A stretch of 64,000 nucleotides of DNA from Aricia agestis (lineage: Eukaryota > Arthropoda > Insecta > Lepidoptera > Lycaenidae), in NCBI RefSeq assembly GCF_905147365.1, contig NC_056420.1:6396001-6460000 (forward strand), written 5' to 3'. This document shows, piece by piece, positions 12,171 through 22,360 of this stretch; within the stretch, counting starts at the first letter, position 1, and every line of letters starts with the position of its first letter. Made by a program: the position numbers and the translations under genes. Under the pieces are notes generated by a model. The model saw only the letters and a list, made by a program, of their open reading frames with translations. It was not told the DNA's origin and did no database searches.

Positions 12171-12628
12171 AAAATCAGCCAAGTGCGAGTCGGACTCGCG
12201 CACGAAAGGTTCCGTACCGGTATAGAGCGAAAGTAGACAAAAAAAATTGTTTTTGGATGATAGCCCCCCTTAAATATTTATTTTTATTTAATTTTATTAA
12301 TATTTATTAAAGTAAGAATATTATTAAGTTTTTTGTGAAAATTTTTAGTGCCTAGCTGTTACCATTATTCCTTCCAAGCTAAAAAGGTAAAAAAAAACAC
12401 GTTTCTTGTATGGGAGCCCCCCTTAAATATTTATTTTATTTTAGTATTTGTTGTTATAGTGGCAACAGATATACATAATCTGTGAAAATTTCAGAAGTCT
12501 AGCTATAGCCGTTCTTTAGTTACAGCCTGGAGACAGATAGACAGACAGACATACAGACATACAGACATACAGACATACAGACATACAGACATACAGACAT
12601 ACATTTTAAACTTTCGCGTTGCATTATA

Positions 12629-12842
12629 ATGAAACTTTTTAATCGGGACTTAACGCGACTTATTTAAGTAGTAATGCTACTACGAGTACATACTTTTTCT
12701 CGACGTTTCGGCCGTGTTGCAACGGCAGTCCCCTCGTGACCACGGCCGTTGCAACACGGCCGAAACGTCGAGAAAAAGTATGTACTCGTAGTAGCATTAC
12801 TACTTAAATAAGTCGCGTTAAGTCCCGATTAAAAAGTTTCAT
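12629..12842. repeat. Perfect 98-bp-arm inverted duplication in the array
   Basis: Arms 12629-12726 and 12745-12842 are identical as reverse complements over all 98 bases, with an 18-bp spacer. It interrupts a CAGACATA tract, which occurs on both sides (12541-12604 and 12843 onward). The arm includes cgacgtttcggccgtgttgc, resembling a lepidopteran repeat motif, so a foldback element is one reading and a recent inverted duplication another. Confidence 0.9.
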
Positions 12843-13535
12843 ACAGACATACAGACATACAGACATACAGACATACAGACATACAGACATACAGACATAC
12901 AGACATACAGACATACAGACATACAGACATACAGACATACAGACATACAGACATACAGACATACAGATATACAGACATACAGACATACAGACATACAGAC
13001 ATACAGACATACAGACATACAGACATACAGACATACAGACATACAGACATACAGACATACAGACATACAGACATAAAGACATACAGACATACAGACATAC
13101 AGACATACAGACATACAGACATACAGACATACAGACATACAGACATACAGACATACAGACATACAGACATACAGACATACAGACATACAGACATACAGAC
13201 ATACAGACATACAGACATACAGACATACAGACATACAGACATACAGACATACAGACATACAGACATACAGACAAACAGACAAACAGACATACAGACATAC
13301 AGACATATAGACATACAGACATACAGACAAACAGACATACAGACATACAGACATACAGACATACAGACAAACAGACATACAGACATACAGACATACAGAC
13401 ATACAGACATACAGACATACAGACATACAGACATACAGACATACAGACATACAGACATACAGACATACAGACATACAGACATACAGACATACAGACATAC
13501 AGACATACAGACAGACAGACAGACAGACAGACGGA
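12843..13535 (+). repeat. CAGACATA octamer tandem array
   Basis: About 83 near-identical 8-bp units with rare variants (gatata near 12967, ataaagac near 13073, acaaacagac near 13271, 13326 and 13365) end in a pure GACA run and acggacag. The three overlapping long minus-strand ORFs (repeats of SVCLYVCM) exist only because 8 is not a multiple of 3 and the unit lacks stops. They are not genes. Confidence 0.95.
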
Positions 13536-13715
13536 CAGACAACGAAGTCTTAGTACCCTAAAAAGGTACATTACCTTTATGGGACCTACCACGATTGGTC
13601 GGATTATGTCAATTCAATGATAGCTGTGATCTGTCGGATAGGTTTGACTTAACGCGACCAATTTAAATTGGTCCGCCATCTGCCTATGAAGCAACTTCTC
13701 TGATAGTACATCAAA

Positions 13716-13800
13716 TCTTTATATATAAAACTCAAAGATGACTGACTGACATGGTGATCTATCAACGCACAGCCCAAACCACTGGACATCTACATCTTCA
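13716..13800 (+). mobile_element. Helitron-like family 2, 5' fragment
   Basis: tctttatatataaaactcaa, gatgactgactgaca and atctatcaacgcacagccca are the 5' part of the element seen in full at 17446-17687 (-). The 3' end is lost. The following 13800-13982 has two aattgggacgtc repeats of unknown origin. Confidence 0.65.
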
Positions 13801-13982
13801 TCACGCACCTTTCTTTCTCAGCACGCTGCACGTACGTTCGGGCTTTCCCCGAAAAGCGGGACTGAGCCTGTCCCGCGCGGGACATTTAATTTTGATGAAA
13901 AAATTGGGACGTCCCGCCAAAATTGGGACGTCTGGCAACGCTGGTGCAAGCACACATAAGCGTGAATATTATGACTTCATAC

Positions 13983-14318
13983 GTGGGAGAGCCATGCTTC
14001 GGCACGAATGGGCCGGCTCGACCGGAAAAATACCACGTTCTCACAGAAAACCGGCGTGAAACAGCGCTTGCGCTGTGTTTCGCCGAGTGAGTGAGTTTAC
14101 CGGAGGCCCAATCCCCTACCCTATTTCCTTCCCTACCCACCCCCTATTCCCTTCCCTTCCCATCCCTACCCTCCCCTATTACCCTATTCCCTCTTAAAAG
14201 GCCGGCAACGCACCTGCAGCTCTTCTGATGCTGCGAGTGTCCATGGGCGACGAAGGTTGCTTTCCATCAGGTGACCCGTTTGCTCGTTTGCCCCCTTATT
14301 TCATTAAAAAAAAAAAAA
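13983..14318 (+). mobile_element. SINE-like retroposon, copy 2 (complete, poly-A)
   Basis: It runs from gtgggagagccatgcttc to ccccttatttcatt and a 13-A tail. All family blocks are present, including the CT-rich internal minisatellite. No clear target-site duplication is visible. ORFs on both strands here are repeat artefacts. Confidence 0.85.
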
Positions 14319-14916
14319 GCAATAGGGTGTAAAAAGTGAAAATCTTGTATTTAGGTCGAGTTTTATTTCAAGGACACAGTTTAATTACTCTACTTTTATA
14401 ATGTACTACGTTTATACTGTGGTTTTACCCTTTTCTGAAAGCTTTCCATAAAAGCTTGACGGCGATGACAGGTGAAGCGGTACAATTTTAAGCCGCAACA
14501 CAAGATTTTCTGAGGTTAAACATTTTAAAGTCTTATTTTGAAAATAAATGTTTAGGATTATTGTTGTTTTTGTTCATTGTATAGAATGATATTTCAGCTC
14601 AATAAATACCGGAAGTTGATATGAAGCTTCAGCGAGTTCACGAATTAGAAATTATTTTTAACCAAAACAATAACGTTTTCAATGAAGCGTTATTTAGATT
14701 CAAAACAATATTTCAATTCTCGTTATGAAAAAGATCCTTGTAAATAAGTTACATTAAAAGTCGAATATTTGAGAAGACAGTACTTACTTAATAATAATAT
14801 ACAATGTGTCAGCTATTATATTCTATTTTAGTACTACAATCTGCAATTCCATTGCGCCGAAATTCGTTTATTGTACGAAAGTCGAAAACCTAACATTTAC
14901 ACGGACATCAAAAACG
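14319..14916. other. AT-rich stretch, nothing recognised
   Basis: No supported feature. Confidence 0.35.
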
Positions 14917-15159
14917 ATTGAGAGATAGGCCTAGGTGAAAATATAACAGACTCACATATGAATCCTTTTCCACTTCGTTTAAGAGGACGACTAACCCAAA
15001 AAATCAAACATCGTCCTTCTTTCTCTCTTCACACTCACGGCCGACTTTCAAATGCCAGGTGAAAAAGGACGACGCGGATTCATCGCCAAATTGGTTTTTC
15101 CTCAATAACTCGATAAATATACAACATTTTAAAAATCCGCTAGGTCGATCTCTCAATGA
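14917..15159. repeat. MITE with attgagagat termini, copy 1
   Basis: Imperfect terminal inverted repeats attgagagataggcctagg and ccgctaggtcgatctctcaa. The inner part (catcgtccttctttctctct, gccaggtgaaaaaggacg, ataactcgataaatatacaa) is shared with 19120-19570, where a retroposon interrupts it. Confidence 0.65.
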
Positions 15160-15372
15160 TAGAATTTTATACAATGTGTTAAAATATTAACTTAGTTCAA
15201 TGCACGGTTATGGCAATAAATGAAAAATTCGTGAAAAATAGATGAATATTTGTGATTTTTTTTATTGAGAAAATTTTAAGATATCGTGTTTTATCGAAAT
15301 ATAATATAGTATCTAATTTTAGGGAATGAATGAAAATGACAATTCGGGGCTTATTTTCAAGTAAGTATAACA

Positions 15373-15530
15373 TCTATATCTATACATATAAATAAAATTG
15401 GAGTGTCTGTTTGTAATATTGAAAGAACCGTTTTTTACTACATGCATATGAATCTATCTACGATACTTACACTCCGTGCTTTTGTTTGCCCTAATTGTTG
15501 TTGCTAGGGGTGAAATAAAACTTTTTAATT
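15373..15530 (+). mobile_element. Helitron-like fragment (family 2 relative)
   Basis: tctatacatataaataaaat, then tggagtgtctgtttgtaata, is a typical 5' start of a lepidopteran Helitron-like family. No 3' CTAG end can be located, so this is a fragment with an uncertain right boundary. Confidence 0.45.
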
Positions 15531-15710
15531 AGATGCCTACCCTAAATTTTATATTAAATTCTCGGGAAGCCGACAGCAAATACTGGCATAGCATTTTTGT
15601 TCACAAGTTATCAACAAACTGTTACATCCTGGTTATTTTGATTTCAGATAGACCGTACATAATTCAGATAAGTAGCGTCTTAATTCTACTACTACGAAAG
15701 AAAATCGATA

Positions 15711-15745
15711 CGAGCCTTCGAGCTGTGAGTTTTGCGGTCCACACG
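15711..15745 (-). repeat. 34-bp segment shared with 19634-19668
   Basis: The minus strand reads gtgtggaccgcaaaactcac followed by agctcgaaggctcg, identical to the plus strand at 19634-19668. Nearby words (gatttggagtaaaa here, gtttggagtaaaac there) also match, so both are remnants of one unidentified repeat. Confidence 0.6.
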
Positions 15746-15834
15746 ATAATTTTTACGCGATTTGGAGTAAAAAATACCGTATGTGAGTAGGTACTTAGCA
15801 TTAGAATAGAAAACCTATATCAAATTTGACCTAC

Positions 15835-15870
15835 TATATTCATCGAGGGTTATAACCCTCGATGAATATA
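15835..15870. repeat. Perfect 36-bp palindrome
   Basis: 18-bp arms with no loop (tatattcatcgagggtta and its complement). gggttataac recurs just downstream, so a local duplication is likely. Confidence 0.85.
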
Positions 15871-15944
15871 GGGTTATAACTTATAAGGTTAGTGGTCTAG
15901 ACCCTTATTATAATTCATCCTTATTACTCAATCCACATGAATAG

Positions 15945-16149
15945 CTAGCACAAGATGACGCCCGTAACTCCGTTGCGCTAAAATTAGTTTATCGCGCGGG
16001 AACCGTACATTTTTCCGGGATAAAAAGTATCCTATGTCCCTACCGACCCCGACTCAAAGTATGTCCATACCAAATTTCAGCAAAATCAGTTCAGTGGTTT
16101 GGGCGAAGAGGTAACAGACAGACACACTTTCGCATTTATAGTAATATAA
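15945..16149 (-). mobile_element. Helitron-like element split at its 5' end
   Basis: On the minus strand the family blocks occur in order: aatgcgaaagtgtgtctg, acctcttcgcccaaacc, ctttgagtcggggt, tttttatcccggaaaaatg, gcgcgataaac and gttacgggcgtcatc. Its 5' end is cut near 16146 by the CACTA-like element. The missing start (tctatact) lies beyond that insertion at about 17381-17389. Confidence 0.7.
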
Positions 16150-17380
16150 CACTACAGTACACGCGTGGCGTGGACTACCATGCTACCTAGACCAGGGTCA
16201 CTTTTTCAGCAATATTTTTTGAGTCAATCGCGCAGGAAACTTGCTATTCAAGATAATAAATTTGACAAAACCTCAGTAACTCCTGTGACCGCACAGTCGA
16301 TCGAAATAATACTTTATTTAGCATCAAAAAGCTGGACTACCATAAGTAGTCCGCGCCAGTATTGGTGTACTAAATTCAACCATGTAAGTTTTTTTTTTTT
16401 CACTGTTGATTTATAACGTTTCTAAAGTTTACGATTATATATTTCACATTTATGATAATTTGATTACAAGTAATAAAATTGGATTTTTTAATAAGATAAT
16501 ATTATTATAGATTGACGTCGTAACCATTTTATTATGACTAATCCGAAATAAAGGAAATCTCAATAAATTGCAACAAATTATAAAAAAAATTATAAAATAT
16601 TACATATTTACCTGATTAACCAAATACTTATATTTGGTTAATCAATGGATAATTTTTTGTAGCACCATCAATGCCGGTTTTCTAGTTTCCTCGTCAGGCT
16701 TTTGATGTTAGTTTTGAGATTGAAAATTCTGATATAAGTTTACTGCTGCTGCTGTAATTAAATAACCGATCAAGAGTAAGACAAATAACAAATATTGACA
16801 ATTTTGTAAACCCTAGTCTAGGAGTCACATTTAATTTTGTATGAAAATGAGCTAACCCGGTTACTCCTGAAGTTTCGGGTCGTTTATGCTTAGAAAAAAT
16901 AATCAAAATATAAAAATAATTGAGTTTTTAAGTAGACTGAATAACTTACAAGTTTTTAAATCCAACACGATTTAGCCCCACCGATAAGACGTATGGAGCA
17001 ATGTCAACGCTGCATGTTAGCCCAATTTCGATCGCCGAAAAGGTGGTGCTAGATTTGTGCTTTCTGGTTTTATTCTGCTGATAAAACAAACAAAATTCTC
17101 ACTTATTTTAGTTTCTCGAAAGTAATACACATATTTGATTTTATCATTACTATTTTTGTCTAATTTTCATAGTAAATTCACAAGTCTGTTGATTTTCCAG
17201 TAATATTATTTTACTTAATTCAATAATTTATTGAATAGTTTTTGTTTTTAAAACTAAGTAAATGAGTTTTTTGTCGTTTTAATAAAATAAGTTTTACGAA
17301 AAGGATTAAGATTTTTTAATGGCCTTACCATACGCGAGTACTTACTCGTGTAAAAAAGGGGCGCGTGTACTGTAGTGTTA
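16147..17380. mobile_element. CACTA-like non-autonomous DNA transposon, 1.23 kb
   Basis: Perfect 19-bp terminal inverted repeats: TAACACTACAGTACACGCG at 16147-16165 and its complement at 17362-17380. If the TIR begins CACTACAG, the flanking TAA/TTA would be a slightly mutated 3-bp target duplication, as in CACTA elements. It has split the Helitron-like element at 15945. The interior is AT-rich, with a small hairpin (16613-16626/16631-16644) and no convincing transposase. An 83-codon ORF at the left end shows no known domain. The CACTA assignment is inference. Confidence 0.65.
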
Positions 17381-17445
17381 AGTATAGATATCCGCTGAAA
17401 TGAAAGTAAGTATGTTTATAAGTTTGATTACTGTATATATTATAA

Positions 17446-17687
17446 CGAGCTTTTGCCCGCGGCTTCGCTCACGTTAAGAAGTATTATTAATTATTACATA
17501 CAAACTTTCATCCCCTATTTGAACCCCTTGGGGTTGGAATTTATCAAAATCCTTTCTTAGCGAATGTCTACGTTATAACATCTACCTGCATGCCAAATTT
17601 CAGCCCGATCCGTCCAGTGGTTTGGGCTGTGCGTTGATAGATCACTATGTCAATCAGTCAGTCACCTTTGAGTTTTATATATATAGA
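17446..17687 (-). mobile_element. Helitron-like family 2, complete (242 bp)
   Basis: On the minus strand it starts TCTATATATATAAAACTCAA and ends gagcgaagccgcgggcaaaa then gCTCG before T. Blocks include gtgactgactgattgaca, tcaacgcacagcccaaacca and aattccaaccccaaggggtt. The end is CTCG rather than CTAG. The flanks fit insertion between A and T. Confidence 0.75.
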
Positions 17688-17737
17688 TATTTTATGAACC
17701 TACTATGACTATGATTATCATCTATTAAAAGTAAATT

Positions 17738-17880
17738 TTCAAATTCGTTAGTCTCGCTAAAACTCGAGATCAGCTGAACTGATTTGGCTAATTTAAGCCT
17801 TAAATTAATGTTCATGGAAGTCCAAGGAAGGTGTTTATTAGGAGGGAAGGTCATACAAAGTTCACCGGGTCAATCACTAC
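17738..17880 (+). mobile_element. Helitron-like family 3, degenerate fragment
   Basis: cgttagtctcgctaaaactc and gaactgatttggctaatt, with a final agttcaccgggtc, match the plus sense of the element at 47092-47240. Further degenerate pieces of this family occur at about 31024-31100 and 58908-59010. Confidence 0.55.
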
Positions 17881-18407
17881 AAAATAAAACTGTCAACCTA
17901 CTAAATACTTCAAATATTTCGTAAACAAAGCCCAATACGTCTTTTTCGTGACTTAATCTTATACGCAATTTTATTTAAATCGGTTCAGCGTTTAAACGTG
18001 AACAGACATAACTATGATAATATTGCTTTCGCCTGTTTAATATTATTTTTAAACTAGGTATTCCTTGAACGTGTTTTACAATTATTAAAGATCATCGTGA
18101 AACCTTTTTGGTGAAAAAAATGGCTACCGGTTATAGGTACACCTTTATTGAATTCGATAAACAAGACAAATAATAAACAACATCATTTTTTAAATTATTA
18201 CAAAAGAAAATATACACTTTTGTGTTATCTTCATACATGTTGAGATAAATGTTATTATACAATGCAAAGTATCTATAAACATTACTATGGTATATTTAAA
18301 AATGAAAACATCGTGTATTGTATTAATAAAATTTATTCTTTTCATTCAGACATAGTACTTGTCATAATAAATAGGTGTTTGAATAAATAATCATTATCAT
18401 TGTCTCT

Positions 18408-18894
18408 CCTCACCTTAAGAGGAGTCCACACCGCCGTTTTTTCATACAAACGTTGTCTCCTGTTTCCTCCCTGGATAATGCCGATAGAGTTATGATTTTT
18501 TTCCTGAATATCTATGGCCACTATTAGCATGTCCTCATGTTTTCTTTTTTTCATAATTTTATTATTAAAAAAAATGAGGACGTCCAAAAACCGCAAAAAA
18601 TGGCCAGATTTTCCTCTGTGTTCAAACACCCAGAATACAAAACTGGCTAGAATATACAAAAAAATAAAACATAGGATCAGAGCTCAAGCCTTGCCTTAGT
18701 TCATGAAAAAAATACTTAAATCGGTTAAGTTTTGGAGAAGGAATCAGTGGACAACGAATCGAAGATTTTCTGTTCTTTTATTAGAACTTTTGTCGTGTTG
18801 TCTCTATCGCGCTCTTCGGTGGGAGACTTGAGATTGGTGAGACAGCAATACATTTTCAATTTCTCTCGCCCTTGGTGTATCCTCTTAAGTTTTC
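18408..18894 (+). mobile_element. MITE with ttaagagga termini, copy 1 (487 bp)
   Basis: It starts cttaagaggagtccacaccg and ends ggtgtatcctcttaag. Two more copies lie at 31599-31993 (opposite orientation) and 42825-43304. Common inner blocks: tttcctccctggataatg, atggccagattttcc, cggttaagttttggagaagg and gttgtctctatcgcg. The TIRs are short and include TTAA, consistent with a TTAA target site, but the palindromic ends prevent proof. ORFs on both strands are incidental. Confidence 0.75.
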
Positions 18895-19119
18895 ATACAA
18901 TTTCCTTTTAATCTTAAGCATTAAGCTTTTATTTTTTAATGTCCTAGCAATTTAATTTAAATTAAATCTAATTGAAGCAATTTACATAAATTAGTTTATA
19001 CTTAATGTAAGTACAAATTAAAAAACACTTATTAAAATACATAAACCTAATTGGTATTAGAGTGCATGAGTAAAAGTGTAAGCTATAAACGCTTTAATCA
19101 AGAGGGTGAATAAAGCAAA

Positions 19120-19570
19120 AAATAAACATCGCCCTTCCCTCTTTACGCTGCCCGTCTTTCTGAATTTGCCAGGTGAAATGAACGACCAAAAGGAGAGGAA
19201 TGGCCTAGACAAGCCCGCACTGGGGCCTCTGTTCGGCCTGGGGGGCGAGTAATCGCCCCTCCGAAGAGGGGTCTGCCGACCACCAGGCAGACGACCGCCG
19301 GTGGAGTTGCGGTCGCGGTGTACCCGTGGCTCCGTCGCCGGAGAGAGGGCGCACCGCCAAGTTAAAAAGCCCTACCCTTAGTGGGTAGGGCTTTTTTCAA
19401 GCGAGTCCCACATATCCGCGTCAGGATCTCCCTCATCCCCCGCGGAATGCGTAAATGCATTTCTTGGAGTTATAAAAAAAAAAGAAAAAGTGAAATGAAC
19501 GACGCGAAATGAAATCAGTGCCTAGTTAGTATTTTCTTAACAACTCGATAAACATACAACATTTTATGCT
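19120..19570. repeat. MITE-family body interrupted by a retroposon
   Basis: Outer pieces (catcgcccttccctctttac, gccaggtgaaatgaacgac; then acgcgaaatg, aacaactcgataaacataca) match 14990-15130. The insertion at 19187-19489 sits exactly between them. Confidence 0.65.
19187..19489 (+). mobile_element. GC-rich retroposon with 14-bp target duplication
   Basis: The 303-bp insert is flanked by exact copies of GTGAAATGAACGAC (19173-19186 and 19490-19503) and ends in an A-rich tail (aaaaaaaaaagaaaaa). The body is GC-rich with hairpins (e.g. aagccctaccc/gggtagggctt) and the tail gagtcccacatatccg. It lacks an obvious tRNA head or ORF, so it is a SINE or a short 5'-truncated LINE 3' end. A truncated relative is at 12083-12170. 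Confidence 0.85.
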
Positions 19571-20040
19571 AAGTATTTAATGCGGTTTTGCGCGATAGTT
19601 TTACTATAAATCGAGTAATTAATACCTAATTACTGTGTGGACCGCAAAACTCACAGCTCGAAGGCTCGCATAGAGCCGGCTCGATGGAATCAAATTATAT
19701 ATCGGTTTGGAGTAAAACTATCCAACAATACTGAATGGGTGGACGAAAGTTATAGTGCGCATATAAATTTTCGTAATTTTTCGGCAACTGTCGTATTTCC
19801 CGAGCGTTGGAAGACGTCGCTGCAAGCGCTGTTTTAAACTTAAAACTTTAAGAAAAACAGCGCTTTGCAGCGACGTAGAGACGCCTGACGTTGCTTGGAC
19901 GTTACCATGGTAACGCCGCGATGGCTTTCCGGTGAGTTATAGCATAGTTGGGGAGGGAAATAGGGGATTTTTGGGACAAGTATAGGCCTCCGACATGTGT
20001 CATTTCCCCATGTTAAAAAAAATGTATGTGTGACGAGCAA
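19571..20040. other. Mixed repeat remnants with an inverted pair
   Basis: An inverted pair acgtcgctgcaagcgctgtt (about 19812-19831) and aacagcgctttgcagcgacg (19856-19875) flanks an AT loop. The 34-bp segment at 19634-19668 is shared with 15711-15745. The opposing ORFs at 19637-20040 follow these repeats and show no domain. Confidence 0.45.
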
Positions 20041-20475
20041 ACGCTTTTTCGCTTAAATTTTCGTATAATTATTATTACTTAACGTATATTTAACTTTCCC
20101 CAAACCTGACATTTACCGATTTAATTAGGTAACTTTGTGGCTGAAATTAAATATGAGTTGTAAATGTGATTTCATAAACTTTTCCCGAGGTAAAGTTCTG
20201 AGTCAATAATGGTTAAGGAGGCTTTTAACTAACGATTCTTGATTATGATTTAAGTAGTGTTTAATAGTTGTTACTTGTTATCTTATCCGATATTATATAT
20301 TGAGGTAAATATTAAAGTGCTCGTGGTCCTTACTTAAGCGTAAGTTCCATGCTTCCATGTCTTAAGTACTTATCTCAGTTTTCCGGGCTGATACCGACCT
20401 CAAAAGAATGAAGATTGAGTACAGAAATAGTTGAGGTTTATTCGAAGTCTGAAGACGGCACTATTCATCATTTTT
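20041..20475. other. AT-rich stretch, nothing recognised
   Basis: No supported feature. Confidence 0.35.
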
Positions 20476-21220
20476 AGGGTTCCGTACCCAAAGGGTATAA
20501 ACGGGACCCTATTACTAAGACTCTGTCTGAAGAAGAAGTCTGTCTGTGTGTCTCCAGGCTGTAACGTGGGAGAGCCATGCTTCGGCACGAATGGGCCGGC
20601 TCGACCGGAGAGATACCACGTTCTCACAGAAAACCGGCGTGAAACAGCGCTTGCGCTGTGTTTCGCCGAGTGAGTGAGTTTACCCTCCCCTATTCCCTTC
20701 CCTTCCCATCCTTACCTTCCCCTATTACCCTGTTCACTCTTTAAAGGCCCTCAACGCACTTGCAGCTCTTCTGATGCTGCGAGTGTCCATGGGCAACGGA
20801 AGTTACTTTCCCTCAGGTGACCCGTTAGCTCGTTTACCCCCTTATTTCATTAAAAAAAAAACAAAAAAAAACTCAAAAACCACTATAGCTAGACTTTTGT
20901 TTTTTTTTAAAGATTGTGTATACCTATCTGTTGCCGCTATAACAACAAATACTAAAAAAAAACAATTAAATTTTAAGGGGGGCTACGACACAACAAACGT
21001 TTTTTGCTATTTTTTGCTCGATATCAATAACGGCAATACATAGGCACTTGAAGTATTCACGAAATACTCAATTTAATTTGAACTTTAATAATTTATAATA
21101 AAATTTAAATAAATGAAATAATCCCATACAAAAACACAATTTTCAGCCTATTTTTGCTCTATTGTGGTACGCATCCCTTCGTGCGCGAGTTCTACTAGCA
21201 CTTGGCCGATTTTAATAATT
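20476..21220 (-). mobile_element. GACA-type element split by a SINE-like copy
   Basis: The left piece 20476-20565 (agggttccgtacccaaaggg, tgtctccaggctgtaac) and right piece 20873-21220 (aaaaaccactatagctagac, ttgccgctataacaacaaat, cgtgcgcgagttctactagc, acttggccga) join into the same order as the uninterrupted copy at 39158-39595. The microsatellite part is short and decayed (gtctgaagaagaagtctgtc). Confidence 0.8.
20566..20872 (+). mobile_element. SINE-like retroposon, copy 3, insertion ends defined
   Basis: Inserted into the GACA element, so its boundaries can be read directly: gtgggagagccatgcttc at the 5' end, ttatttcattaaaaaaaaaa at the 3' end. The host sequence resumes immediately. Only aac at each side could be a target duplication. 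This copy has a shortened CT-rich core. Confidence 0.85.
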
Positions 21221-21438
21221 ATTTGATCCTTTTTAGATTATTTTTAAGAATATTAGTTACTTCGTTTTTACCATGGACATCCGTCGGGTTCAATATTTTG
21301 TAAAAAAGTAATAATTTCTATCCTTTTAGTTATCTATCCCCTCCGCCGTCCATAAAAAAATGCAATATGGCTCATCTGTATGTTTTGCAAGTTTGAGCAG
21401 GATAGACACAGTTTTTAACAGTCATTTCTGCAAATAAA

Positions 21439-21455
21439 CCCCCCCCCCCCCCCCC
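21439..21455. repeat. 17-base C homopolymer
   Basis: An uninterrupted run of C in otherwise AT-rich sequence. The length may be unreliable. Confidence 0.85.
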
Positions 21456-21571
21456 GGTACGCCCATGCAATCAATTATTCTATATCAATGTGCTAGAAAT
21501 ATTTTTATCCGTACCTACATACAATAATAAGTACTTATCACTAATGTAAATCAAAATTATTGTGATATTAG

Positions 21572-21718
21572 AGAGCCCCTAGACTATCAATTTTATTGCG
21601 CAATATCATTGACCTATTTATTCGACAATAAGATTGAAAGGCGGGCGCGTTCAATATCAACCCTAGACGGTCAATGCGTGATATTGCACAATACAATAAT
21701 TGATCGTCTAGGGGCCCG
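21572..21718. repeat. Foldback MITE, copy 1 (partner at 59490)
   Basis: Arms gagcccctagactatcaatt and aattgatcgtctaggggccc, with inner attgcgcaatatca/tgatattgcacaat, surround a GC-richer centre. The copy at 59490-59678 shares the arms and gggttgatat/atatcaaccct. Confidence 0.7.
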
Positions 21719-21861
21719 CTTACAGTGATGAAAACATACTAAATATAATCCAAAAATAATAACTTCGTTTTTCCAAGGACAGACAGGCGTACACAAAGAT
21801 GTTTATTGAAATTATCATAAATCCCAGTTTAGTTAAACTGGACACTAAACTGTTTAGCTAC

Positions 21862-22035
21862 CTGTAGCTCTACCATGAGCTTAAAGCTATAGTTTTAATC
21901 GATACTCGATACCGACTACGTAAATTTTTGGTATGGCTACAGCGTCTCTAGCGGTCACTTGCGGAACTAAAATCGCCATACTACAAATTCGTATCGATAA
22001 ATATATTACTATAGCAACTCATGGTAGAGCTACAG
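21862..22035. repeat. MITE with perfect 18-bp terminal inverted repeats
   Basis: CTGTAGCTCTACCATGAG at 21862-21879 and its exact complement at 22018-22035. The centre is 138 bp and noncoding. No target duplication is evident and no second copy is in the window. Confidence 0.75.
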
Positions 22036-22090
22036 TTATATTTTTTTTTCAGTTTACTATATTTACATGATGTATAATTTGCTATATTTA

Positions 22091-22289
22091 CTAGATGACG
22101 TCCAAAATTCTTTTGTGCCAAAATTAGATTATCCCGCGAGAACCGTGCATTTTTCCGGGATAAAAAGAATTCTATCATGTCATTGTGCTTTCCCGGGACT
22201 CAAAGTATATCCTTACTAAATTCCAGCAAAATCGGTTCAGCGGTAACAGACAGACAGATACACTTTTGAATTTATAATATTAGTATGGA
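22091..22289 (-). mobile_element. Helitron-like element, complete (199 bp)
   Basis: On the minus strand it starts TCCATACTAATATTATAAAT and ends gacgtcatCTAG, with A and T flanks. Standard inner blocks: gctgaaccgattttgctgga, gtcccgggaaagcac, tttttatcccggaaaaatg. This is the cleanest member of the aatgcgaaagtgtg family here. Confidence 0.8.
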
Positions 22290-22360
22290 TTGTAATTTGT
22301 ATAACTGCCAACATATTAAGTATTATTATTAAGTATTTCCTAATTTATATTAAAATAAAA

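Larger units (their letters stand above)
12172..13575 (+). mobile_element. GACA-type element with expanded array, interrupted
   Basis: It begins atcagccaagtgcgagtcgg and actcgcgcacgaaaggttcc, and contains two gtatgggagcc/ttgttatag blocks, then tacagcctggagacag, a CAGACATA array and aacgaagtcttagtaccc. The family also occurs at 20476-21220 (-), 22361-22834 (+) and 39158-39595 (-). Here the GACA tract has grown to about 740 bp and is split by a palindrome (12629-12842). I do not assign a transposon class: the TC start and terminal hairpin would suit a Helitron relative, but the 3' end does not fit cleanly. Confidence 0.75.

Noticed and set aside
12804..13592. Long minus-strand ORFs of 219-262 codons (repeats of SVCLYVCM)
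   Set aside because: They are translations of the CAGACATA octamer in three frames and stop where the array stops.
18342..18699. 105-codon minus ORF and its partner
   Set aside because: It lies within the ttaagagga MITE, and no equivalent frame is kept in the other two copies.
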